NCBI RefSeq assembly: GCF_000190735.1
Contig: NC_015177.1
Coordinates: 1,240,001 to 1,304,000 of the forward strand
Reading direction: 5' to 3'
Source: Pseudopedobacter saltans DSM 12145
GTDB lineage: Bacteria; Bacteroidota; Bacteroidia; Sphingobacteriales; Sphingobacteriaceae
Length of the DNA: 64,000 nucleotides
Position numbers and translations under genes: made by a program. Under the pieces are notes generated by a model. That model saw nothing but the letters and a program-made list of their open reading frames with translations, had not been told where the DNA came from and ran no database searches. Shown one piece after another: positions 56,984 to 64,000 of the stretch (position 1 is its first letter; every line of letters starts with the position of its first letter).

Positions 56984-59200
56984 TTATTTTACAATGTTAA
57001 CGTTAACTATTATCGGAAAATACTTGTTATACATTTCTTTAGAAACATTTACAGGGTCTCCTTTTGTATTGGTGGGGTAAGTTTCCCGCCTGTTTACCCA
57101 GTTCCATTCCCAATCTTTAATATATTTTTCAAATTCCGCCTGATCCCAAATCTCATTGTTCTTCAGTTTCTGCAAAGACTGATCGAAGAATATCTTCCAG
57201 CGTTGCTTATAGTAATTTTCTACTAATCCACTCCACTGTCTTGCGGAATAATCATTGATAGTAATGTCTTTATGTCCCCACATAGAAACCAAATCTTTGG
57301 CATTAAATTCGTAAAGTTTCCTCTCAGCATCATTAGTAGCCCATTTCTTGGCATCGTCTATCCATATGCCCAGTAAGAAATCTTTTCTTGTAGCCAAAAG
57401 CCGGTCTAAATCCGAAAGGAGCTCCAGAAATCTCCTAGACTCCTTTTCATAAGTATTAACATCACCAGCATAATAAGTATAAGCCAGTTGTCTTTGTAAA
57501 GCCGTTGCATAATTAGCCATCGCCTGTCTGGTAATATCTACTATATCATACTGGAAACCATCACTATTTCTAAGCTTATCTGCAGATTTTATTAAATAGT
57601 CCCATGCCCTTACAAACTCACGGTTATCATAATACAAATCTGTCCAGGTCCAATAGCTGTTTTGTGCAAATGTTGGTCTGCCACTAAGTATAGACTCAGG
57701 AGCTCCCTGGTCTTTATTGTTATCTTTATAAACCGTATTTAACAATATTTCCCAGGCTTTTACAGCATTGTTATCTAAAACCCCATAACGTCTGGTAATA
57801 TACTTGTTGGTCCATTTTTCCAGCTCAATAGGTTCGTTATTCCAGACATGGTCAAGCATCAATTGGTAGATAAAAGGATTTTGTTCTATACCTTCCATCG
57901 TTAAACCAATGCCACTGTAATTCCCTTTCATCGGATCTGACAAAACCCTTGCAGGTTCGCTTGCTATAGTCTGCGCTTTACCAAATAGACCTATATTACC
58001 TCCAAAATTATGCAGCATATTCCAAACCCATTTTTTACCATAATACCCTTCAGTATTTTTCCATCGCGGACGATTCTCAGTATACAAATCAAGAATTATC
58101 AGTTTATCATCAGGAACAGGTTTCAGAAAAGCCTGCATTCTTTCCGGAGTCCAGAATTTTCTGCCATGGGCACTCACAAACAACCAGGCCTGCATAACCC
58201 AAACCGACTTTGGATCAACTTTCTTCATAGAAGAATATACCTTCTCGCTGATATCATACAGGTATTTAGGATCTGATGATGGTGGGTTCAGTTCATTAAA
58301 TATGTCGGATGAATAATAATGATCTGTACCATATTCCCTGGTCTGCTCTTTAAGAAACTGTTCTCCTATTTTAGAAAACATCGGATCGTTAGGATTCAGC
58401 ATATAGATATTCGGAAAATTACCCTGCCAGTTTACGCTGTCAACCTTTGCTTCGGGAAACTTCTTTACGAACGATTTAGGCACATGTCCAGTGAATGCCG
58501 GCAGTACTGGAATCATTCCTAATTCTCTTTGTCTGGCAAGAATCTTCTTCTGTAAATCTTTATGCGAATCTATCCAGGATTGAGGAAGCGGGCCACCCCA
58601 AGCATCCATATTATTCATATAAAACCAGCCAAAATAAGCAGGGCCAGTAAAGAATTCCTGTAAGTCTCTATCGCTAAATCCCATTCCTTTATAAACCTTC
58701 TGCCAGATAGCCTCCTGACCCGTTATGGCTAAAGGCATATTGATTCCGTTTAAAGCCATCCAGTCGATTTCCTCTTCCCAGCGTTTCCAGTCCCACCAAG
58801 CCATCGAATAGCTGAAAGTACAATAATTCAGGTAATACCTTAACTCATGTGGACTTGTTTTGCTGATTTTCTCTTTAATAACAGGTAGAACTTTAGGCAT
58901 ATTGCGGTTGCTCCCGTTCCAGGTGATCTCGAAATTGCAATATTCTTTCAGGTAGTAATTTAAAGCAGAGGCTACAGCAACACCATTATTACCCGAAAGC
59001 ACTATTTTTCCGTTTTTTGACTCAATTTCAAAACGGTCTTCCTCACTCGCTTTAGTAAGATATTTAACTTCAAATTGCTGATAATGCTGTGGAACAATAC
59101 GCTGGATCAGTTTTTTGGACGCGGCTATATTCAGTTGGGAAAAAGCATTTAAACAGACGCCGGCAACAAACAAAAGCGTCAATAAATAGGTTCTTTTCAT
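56984..59200 (-). CDS. GH89 alpha-N-acetylglucosaminidase (NAGLU family), secreted
   Basis: A 738-residue secreted exoglycosidase that removes terminal alpha-linked N-acetylglucosamine, as in heparan sulfate or certain mucin glycans. The signal peptide is 1-21. The N-terminal domain (to about 115), the central TIM barrel (about 120-470) and the C-terminal helical domain match human NAGLU. The acid/base and nucleophile glutamates are in DIFNELNPP (about residue 300) and LTMEGIEQNP (about 435). Two Trp-rich blocks, SYSMAWWDWKRWEEEIDWMALNGIN (in parts), are family hallmarks. I use ATG 59200; twenty codons upstream precede the signal peptide. Neighbours suggest glycan degradation. Confidence 0.94.
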   Translation of the reverse strand: MKRTYLLTLLFVAGVCLNAFSQLNIAASKKLIQRIVPQHYQQFEVKYLTKASEEDRFEIESKNGKIVLSGNNGVAVASALNYYLKEYCNFEITWNGSNRNMPKVLPVIKEKISKTSPHELRYYLNYCTFSYSMAWWDWKRWEEEIDWMALNGINMPLAITGQEAIWQKVYKGMGFSDRDLQEFFTGPAYFGWFYMNNMDAWGGPLPQSWIDSHKDLQKKILARQRELGMIPVLPAFTGHVPKSFVKKFPEAKVDSVNWQGNFPNIYMLNPNDPMFSKIGEQFLKEQTREYGTDHYYSSDIFNELNPPSSDPKYLYDISEKVYSSMKKVDPKSVWVMQAWLFVSAHGRKFWTPERMQAFLKPVPDDKLIILDLYTENRPRWKNTEGYYGKKWVWNMLHNFGGNIGLFGKAQTIASEPARVLSDPMKGNYSGIGLTMEGIEQNPFIYQLMLDHVWNNEPIELEKWTNKYITRRYGVLDNNAVKAWEILLNTVYKDNNKDQGAPESILSGRPTFAQNSYWTWTDLYYDNREFVRAWDYLIKSADKLRNSDGFQYDIVDITRQAMANYATALQRQLAYTYYAGDVNTYEKESRRFLELLSDLDRLLATRKDFLLGIWIDDAKKWATNDAERKLYEFNAKDLVSMWGHKDITINDYSARQWSGLVENYYKQRWKIFFDQSLQKLKNNEIWDQAEFEKYIKDWEWNWVNRRETYPTNTKGDPVNVSKEMYNKYFPIIVNVNIVK

Positions 59201-59216
59201 TTTTTTTACAATAAAA

Positions 59217-59288
59217 AAGCATCTTGAAAGTTTTTCAACTTCATTAATTACTAAAAACAAATGATTTTAAAAGACTTAAAAGATGCTT
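59217..59288 (-). terminator. Possible terminator after the 363-residue protein gene
   Basis: Arms AAGCATCTT (59217-59225) and AAGATGCTT (59280-59288) pair over 9 bp with a 54-base loop. On the minus strand it runs into TTTTTTATT. The long loop makes it uncertain. Confidence 0.35.
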
Positions 59289-59314
59289 ATAATCTGTATG
59301 TTAATCTCTTTTTA

Positions 59315-60406
59315 TTATTTCTTTACAGGTGCCCAGGTCAGACTTCTGAAAGTTTGGTTTTCTGCCGACTTCAACAACAATTTTGAAGAAGCGCTCATAT
59401 CCAATCCATGCCCGGAATTGTCAGTAACTTCTATTAGTTTTCCATCTCCACCTCTATCATTCCCGCTACTGATAATATAAAGCTTCACTTTACCATCAAC
59501 AACCTTTCCCTCTATAGCATTGCCTTTTGCAATATCTTTATATACACCATTTGCAACCCACTTATTTTTCACCAGTGAATACTTAGTAATCCCATTATTA
59601 TAAGTAAGGTAATACATTATTTTCTGTGGATTCGTACCCGTTTGATCCATATCTACGATAGTAAAACTAGTTCCATCATTAAATGTGGGTTCGCCCGTAA
59701 GGTTAATAAATTTTTTAGGAGCCTCGGTTACTCTTCCGCTTCCAACCTGATATACCCGGGTGTTTTCACAGGCATACAGACTACCATCATAGAATTTAAC
59801 CTGTCTAAAGCTTATACCTCCCAGGTTTACCGCATTTTTTTCTCCTTTTTTCAAATAAAATATACCTCCGTTATTGGCACCACCGCCACCCGCAGCCCAA
59901 ATCTCATTACCATCAAAAGTCGCTGCAGAGCGAAATGCATTATTGTTGAATGCATTATCAAGAACGAAAGACGAATTGATATTACCGTCTGCACCAATTA
60001 CAGAAATTACCCTGTTTACACTTTCTGCAGGCTTATTCGCTATTTCTGTCCCTAAACCAGCATCGTAACCCGGGATGGCGATAGATTGTCCGTCATTCGA
60101 AAGACTAATCCATCCCGACCAAACATCTTTACCCAAGGCAACTATACGTCGATTATCTCCCATTGTTTTAGCCGGTAACCCAATAGATTGAACCAACACC
60201 GGCTTTTCTCCCAAAATGTTGTATTCATCCAAATAAATTGGGCAGGCATTGTAAGTATTGATATCCGAGCCTGAATGCATATCTCCTATGCGATAAATAA
60301 CCAGATTGTCCTTTTTAAATGGTTTTGCTGATTGCGCAAATGTTGAGCTTGCAAGAGCCCCAAACATAGTCATTAACGTAAGGGCTTTTCTACTAAATTT
60401 ATTCAT
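59315..60406 (-). CDS. Secreted propeller-like protein (paralog A, no sorting domain)
   Basis: A 363-residue secreted protein with signal peptide 1-24 and no family name that I can give. It is clearly paralogous to the next gene: both start with (L/I)V-(I/L)-(Y/L)-R-(I/V)GD, then YNACPIYLDEYNILG (versus YNCPLFLDEYSVTG), RRIVALG, and LSNDGQSIAIPGY (versus SADGKYLLVPGY). Beta-strand-rich repeats of about 45 residues suggest a beta-propeller. It ends with the short TWAPVKK, where the paralog carries extra linker and sorting domains. It is 19 bp downstream of the paralog and probably co-expressed. Function unknown. Confidence 0.7.
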   Translation of the reverse strand: MNKFSRKALTLMTMFGALASSTFAQSAKPFKKDNLVIYRIGDMHSGSDINTYNACPIYLDEYNILGEKPVLVQSIGLPAKTMGDNRRIVALGKDVWSGWISLSNDGQSIAIPGYDAGLGTEIANKPAESVNRVISVIGADGNINSSFVLDNAFNNNAFRSAATFDGNEIWAAGGGGANNGGIFYLKKGEKNAVNLGGISFRQVKFYDGSLYACENTRVYQVGSGRVTEAPKKFINLTGEPTFNDGTSFTIVDMDQTGTNPQKIMYYLTYNNGITKYSLVKNKWVANGVYKDIAKGNAIEGKVVDGKVKLYIISSGNDRGGDGKLIEVTDNSGHGLDMSASSKLLLKSAENQTFRSLTWAPVKK

Positions 60407-60425
60407 GATATTTTATATGTGACTT

Positions 60426-62057
60426 TTATTTATTAGGTATAAATTTTACTGCTTTAGTTTCTCCTGATTTTGAAATAAGGGCGACATAAACGGTATTTGA
60501 TAATTTAACAGGTAGTGTAAACGCATTCTTCCCTATAGACAGAGATATATTTTTATCAACCAATAACTTACCTGAAACATCTTTAACAATCAGCTTAGCC
60601 TCTGTTTTTATCAATGAAGCAATTTCAAAACTTAACTGTTGTGTTGTTAGAGAAGCATTAACTTTGGGATCATTTGAACCGAAAGCAGAAGGATTTACAG
60701 AGACAATTGACGAAAGTTCAGAATGACCATTTTTGTCTACCTGCCTTAATTGATAATATACCGTACCGGATGACTGCTCTTTGTCTATAAAACTGTAATT
60801 ACTTATTTGGTCAGTTGTTCCGTTTCCTTTTATCTTATCTATTACTTGAAATCCTTCTCCTGTAGATTTCAATACCTCAAAGTAATCGTTTTCGTTTTCT
60901 GACGCCGTAGTCCAGCTCAATTGTATGGAAGAACCTATTTTCTTAGCTTTAAAATCTGTTAATTTAACAGGAAGGACAGAGTTTTTTACGGGAGCCAAAG
61001 CTATTCCCCTATACGAATAATCAGATGTAACAGATAGTATATTAGTCGGAGTATTAGCTGTCATATTTCCGCTATAGCCCGAAATATCTAACAATTGATA
61101 GACATCTGTTTGAGATGTTGAGGTATTACTTACTATGTATAGTTCGACATTATTGCTATTAACAACTTTTGATTCTATAGCCAAACCCTTAGATCCGGTT
61201 GGCCCATTTACAGAACCTTTTGCTGACCACACACCAGAAATTAACGCATATTTTTTAACGATAAAAGGAGCCCCCACTTCTAAAACATACATCACAGTTT
61301 CTCCAGCCTGATCTGCTATGCAAAAAGACTGCACATTTGTTAATCCTGTAGCTACTTTTGTATAGTTTGCATTTGATGATGTAGCAGCCTGGTTTGGGTT
61401 AGACTTATCATTAATATCATATAGTTCTGTTTTTCCGGTTACATACAATTTATTCTTAAAAGATCTTGCCTGTAACAAATTCGATCCACCTATAGTTGCA
61501 GTGGCCGATGAAAGGTGCTGAACCGAAGTATTACTTCCTCCACCCACTCCCCAAAAAGAGCTGGCATCATAAGATGTAACCGATCTGAAATTATTATTTT
61601 CATATATGCCGGTATAAGTATTAGAAGTATTTATACTTTTTTGATAATCCACCACACCTATTACTCTCTCAACCGTTGATGGTGAATTGTAAACTTTTGT
61701 TGTAGCAACAATATTTTTGTCAGACACATTCCCCACATACCCGGGTACTAACAAATATTTTCCATCTGCAGATCTTGACATGAGACCTTCATTTGATGAA
61801 TTTCCCGGAGCTACTATCCTTTTATTAATTCCGTTATCAGCTATAGGCAAAGCCACACTCTGTGCTAATGTAGCAGTAGTACCAGTAACTGAATATTCAT
61901 CCAAAAACAGAGGGCAATTATAATTACTACTTGCATAATTTCCTCCATATTCCTCATCTCCAACCCGAAGTAGTACAATATTACCTTCCGTAAAATTCTG
62001 GGCTACCCCAAGTTTAGCAAACAATGCAAAGCCAAAAAGTAAAAGTGTTCTTTTCAT
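60426..62057 (-). CDS. Secreted propeller-like protein with T9SS sorting domain (paralog B)
   Basis: A 543-residue secreted protein. Signal peptide 1-19, propeller-like domain (about 20-355), and a beta-sandwich linker (about 363-455, SVLPVKLTDFKAKKIGSSIQLSWTTASEN in parts) that typically precedes T9SS sorting domains. The C-terminal 80 residues look like a type A T9SS sorting domain, with SGKLLVDKNISLSIGKN and the KAVKFIPNK end. It should therefore be carried out by the T9SS whose plug and PorE-like parts are also in this window. It lies between the sialidase gene and paralog A, in one operon. The binding or catalytic role is unknown. Confidence 0.8.
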   Translation of the reverse strand: MKRTLLLFGFALFAKLGVAQNFTEGNIVLLRVGDEEYGGNYASSNYNCPLFLDEYSVTGTTATLAQSVALPIADNGINKRIVAPGNSSNEGLMSRSADGKYLLVPGYVGNVSDKNIVATTKVYNSPSTVERVIGVVDYQKSINTSNTYTGIYENNNFRSVTSYDASSFWGVGGGSNTSVQHLSSATATIGGSNLLQARSFKNKLYVTGKTELYDINDKSNPNQAATSSNANYTKVATGLTNVQSFCIADQAGETVMYVLEVGAPFIVKKYALISGVWSAKGSVNGPTGSKGLAIESKVVNSNNVELYIVSNTSTSQTDVYQLLDISGYSGNMTANTPTNILSVTSDYSYRGIALAPVKNSVLPVKLTDFKAKKIGSSIQLSWTTASENENDYFEVLKSTGEGFQVIDKIKGNGTTDQISNYSFIDKEQSSGTVYYQLRQVDKNGHSELSSIVSVNPSAFGSNDPKVNASLTTQQLSFEIASLIKTEAKLIVKDVSGKLLVDKNISLSIGKNAFTLPVKLSNTVYVALISKSGETKAVKFIPNK

Positions 62058-62097
62058 ATTGATTTATTTTAGTTATAAATTGATTACATACTGTATA

Positions 62098-64000
62098 TTA
62101 ATCCATTAGCCATTTCATATTAAACCTATAGTGCAATGCGCTACTAAACAAATGAATCATGTTATCGGGGCTTTGTGTAGCTGCCAGATATCCTTTAGGT
62201 TCAGCATATTGTGCATTTATTTTGAAATAACCTGTAAAGCCTCCGCCGTTCAAAAAACCTTCTTTTCCATCGGTAATCAGTTTTTTTACCGGCCAGGTTT
62301 TACCATCATCAAATGAAACAGCAGCATACATACCATAACCTGTATAAGTTGTTCCGTCTTTTCGGGTAAACTGCATTCCTTTTCTATCAGTAACACTTGC
62401 ATCTGTAAATGAAACCAGCAATAAAGCTCCTTCATTTAACCTTCTCAGAATTAATCGCTGACCACTGGATATGGGAGGGAACTCTGTAGCATGATAAGTC
62501 CAAGTCTGTCCACCATTCTTCGATAGACTCATAGGCATGTAATAATTATTACCGGCCTTAATGTTGTCATCTCTGCCAAACGCCATTAAGTCTCCATTTT
62601 GTAGTTGTACAACGCCAGCATGTATTCCTGCTATTATAGTGCCTTCTCCTCCTTGTTTAAAAACAGGTATTTGATTTGATATTACAGAAGGACTGCTCCA
62701 GGTTTTTCCATTGTCTTTAGAAATATGAATGACACTGCCCCCTCTTACTTTTGGTGTAGCATCACAGGGTTGTACCAGCCAGCCTTCTTTTGTTTTAAAC
62801 ATCCCGGCAATAACCTGATTTCCCAATTCATGTTCAGGATTGGCAAATTCTGGTTTAGACCAGGTGTAGCCGTTATCTTTACTTTCTCGCTTTACCATGG
62901 CGAGATTTTGCCAGGTGCCGGTTGCTTCAACACCATTCATATGGTAAACAACATTTCTTTGCTGGTCATAAAACAGTGAAGATCCGGTCATATTACGATC
63001 GGGAACCTTAAAAAATAGTTCAGGATCAGTCCATTTTTGTTCTCCAACCTTCAAACGGCTGGATAAAATGGTCATTTCCCTACCTTTTTCATCTTCCGTA
63101 GAAAACCATATTGCAAGCAAATCTCCATTAGGCAACCATGTTGCCGCCGGACAATGATTATGATGGTACATAAAATCATTCTTACCTGCATTATTGGTAT
63201 GTAGGTAAGTCAAAGGTTCCATAAAAACAGGTTTATCCGTCACGTTCCATTTAAATATGGACGCCTTTGGAATTCCATTCTTCGGTATAGGTTCTGAAAT
63301 AAAAGAAGCAGGTTTCAGCTTTTCTGTTACTTCTACAATTCTAAAACCGGTGTAAAGTGTCTTATCTTCGGGAATAAGGGCAGACCTGTTCGACGAGCGT
63401 AAATACCTCACAGGTGTTCCATGACTGCCACCTCTTGTAATTCTATATAAACCCTTTTCATAACCGGCCGGATCTGTTTTTTCAGATACGGTATATTTCC
63501 CATACCAATCCAAACACCATTCCTCTACATTCCCATGCATATCATAAATTCCCCAGGCATTAGGTTTAGTTTGCTTCACTTTTAATGAAACCGGTTTAGG
63601 TTCCCAGATAATATCCTGATTCTTGAGATACTCTTTAGGTAAAACCCTGTCACCAATGGCATAAGGAGTTAATGTACCTGCCTTGCATACATATTCCCAC
63701 TCCGCCTCAGTAGGTAAACGGTATTGTTTACCTTCCTTTTCCGAAAGCCATTCGCAAAAATTAACTGCATCTTGGTAGTTCACATAAATAACTGCTTCGT
63801 CGTCTTCTGTAGAGAAACCATTTTTACGCCTTAGTTGTCGATGCGCGGGATCGAATTGCTCATATTGCGCATTGCTAATTTCTGTTGACGAAATTTTGAA
63901 CGGTCTGGATATATTTACAATATGTGTCGGGCTCTCATCTTTATTTTCACCATAGGCATAATCGCCCATTAGAAATCTACCGGGTTTTATATCAACCATT
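62098..64000 (-). CDS. SUMF1-like domain fused to a BNR sialidase (5' end beyond window)
   Basis: At least 633 residues; the N-terminus continues past the window end, since no signal peptide is seen before the MVDIKPGRFLMGD strand. The first part (to about 228) is a SUMF1/formylglycine-generating-enzyme-like domain, with YRLPTEAEWEYVCKAGT, MHGNVEEWCLDWYG and TRGGSHG. The second part (about 240-630) is a sialidase-type beta-propeller with Asp-box-like motifs (SKDNGKTWSSP, SKNGGQTWTYH, SFDDGKTWPVK). It probably removes or binds acidic sugars outside the cell. The active form of SUMF1 (sulfatase maturation) is not implied, as many bacterial SUMF1 domains have other roles and no sulfatase gene is in the window. 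Confidence 0.85.
   Translation of the reverse strand, partial: MVDIKPGRFLMGDYAYGENKDESPTHIVNISRPFKISSTEISNAQYEQFDPAHRQLRRKNGFSTEDDEAVIYVNYQDAVNFCEWLSEKEGKQYRLPTEAEWEYVCKAGTLTPYAIGDRVLPKEYLKNQDIIWEPKPVSLKVKQTKPNAWGIYDMHGNVEEWCLDWYGKYTVSEKTDPAGYEKGLYRITRGGSHGTPVRYLRSSNRSALIPEDKTLYTGFRIVEVTEKLKPASFISEPIPKNGIPKASIFKWNVTDKPVFMEPLTYLHTNNAGKNDFMYHHNHCPAATWLPNGDLLAIWFSTEDEKGREMTILSSRLKVGEQKWTDPELFFKVPDRNMTGSSLFYDQQRNVVYHMNGVEATGTWQNLAMVKRESKDNGYTWSKPEFANPEHELGNQVIAGMFKTKEGWLVQPCDATPKVRGGSVIHISKDNGKTWSSPSVISNQIPVFKQGGEGTIIAGIHAGVVQLQNGDLMAFGRDDNIKAGNNYYMPMSLSKNGGQTWTYHATEFPPISSGQRLILRRLNEGALLLVSFTDASVTDRKGMQFTRKDGTTYTGYGMYAAVSFDDGKTWPVKKLITDGKEGFLNGGGFTGYFKINAQYAEPKGYLAATQSPDNMIHLFSSALHYRFNMKWLMD

Noticed and set aside
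59642-60068. Plus-strand frames (137 and 64 codons) inside the propeller paralog A
   Set aside because: They are antisense to a signal-peptide-bearing gene that has a paralog; shadows.
1-64000. CRISPR array, IS element, prophage or rRNA operon
   Set aside because: No regularly spaced repeats, transposase or integrase reading frames, or rRNA sequences were found; the 42-bp repeat has no spacers.

Overview
The window is A+T-rich chromosomal DNA from a member of the Bacteroidota, most likely Sphingobacteriaceae (Pedobacter/Pseudopedobacter-like; this is inference). The signs are a FecI/FecR-controlled SusC/SusD pair, type IX secretion (T9SS) parts and a T9SS-sorted cargo protein, a PorE-type TPR/propeller/OmpA protein, a DUF5103 plug protein, and promoters of the TTG-N(17-23)-TAnnTTTG type. 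The best promoter example lies just upstream of tRNA-Ser(UGA). No CRISPR array, insertion sequence, prophage or rRNA operon was seen.

Layout. 1-7 kb: envelope genes (GT2 glycosyltransferase cut by the window edge, lipid A acyltransferase, WbqC-like protein, CorA, DsbA-like protein), an unusual 21-bp/heptapeptide tandem repeat at 4.15-4.34 kb, Ohr and a FUSC membrane protein. 7-16 kb: ThuA protein, DEAD-box helicase, then an ECF sigma / FecR anti-sigma / SusC (with STN signalling domain) / SusD import module. 16-28.5 kb, nearly all on the minus strand: CPA2 antiporter, LigD and Ku (two-protein NHEJ), PEP carboxylase, a TPR protein and GyrA. 28.6-29.2 kb: a decayed Xre-RES toxin-antitoxin remnant. 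29-39 kb: QueE, PorE-like protein, Pnp, two small proteins, PyrG with a structured leader, and YidC. 39-43.5 kb: a receiver protein next to a pseudo-receiver/sugar-phosphate transferase fusion, and an exonuclease next to a cNMP/CBS/DUF294 protein. 43.5-49.1 kb: RpsO, Ddl, PASTA, rhodanese, MltG, thioesterases and YihY. 49.2 kb: tRNA-Ser. 49.7-54.2 kb: GH1, T9SS plug, thioesterase, TlpA-like protein and two small proteins. 54.2-64 kb, minus strand: GNAT-nitrilase fusion, then a secreted glycan-degradation block made of an SGNH esterase, a GH89 alpha-N-acetylglucosaminidase, two paralogous propeller-like proteins (one with a T9SS sorting domain) and a SUMF1-sialidase fusion cut by the window end.

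How it fits together. Most of the window is housekeeping. The accessory parts are the sigma/anti-sigma-controlled SusCD module, which has no degradative enzyme beside it, and the 55.8-64 kb block. GH89 acts on terminal alpha-GlcNAc, as found in heparan sulfate or some mucin glycans, so GH89 with a sialidase and an esterase suggests use of host-type glycans. The features most worth a second look are the heptad repeat, the Xre-RES fossil, the pseudo-receiver transferase pair, the pyrG leader, and the SUMF1-sialidase/propeller cluster.
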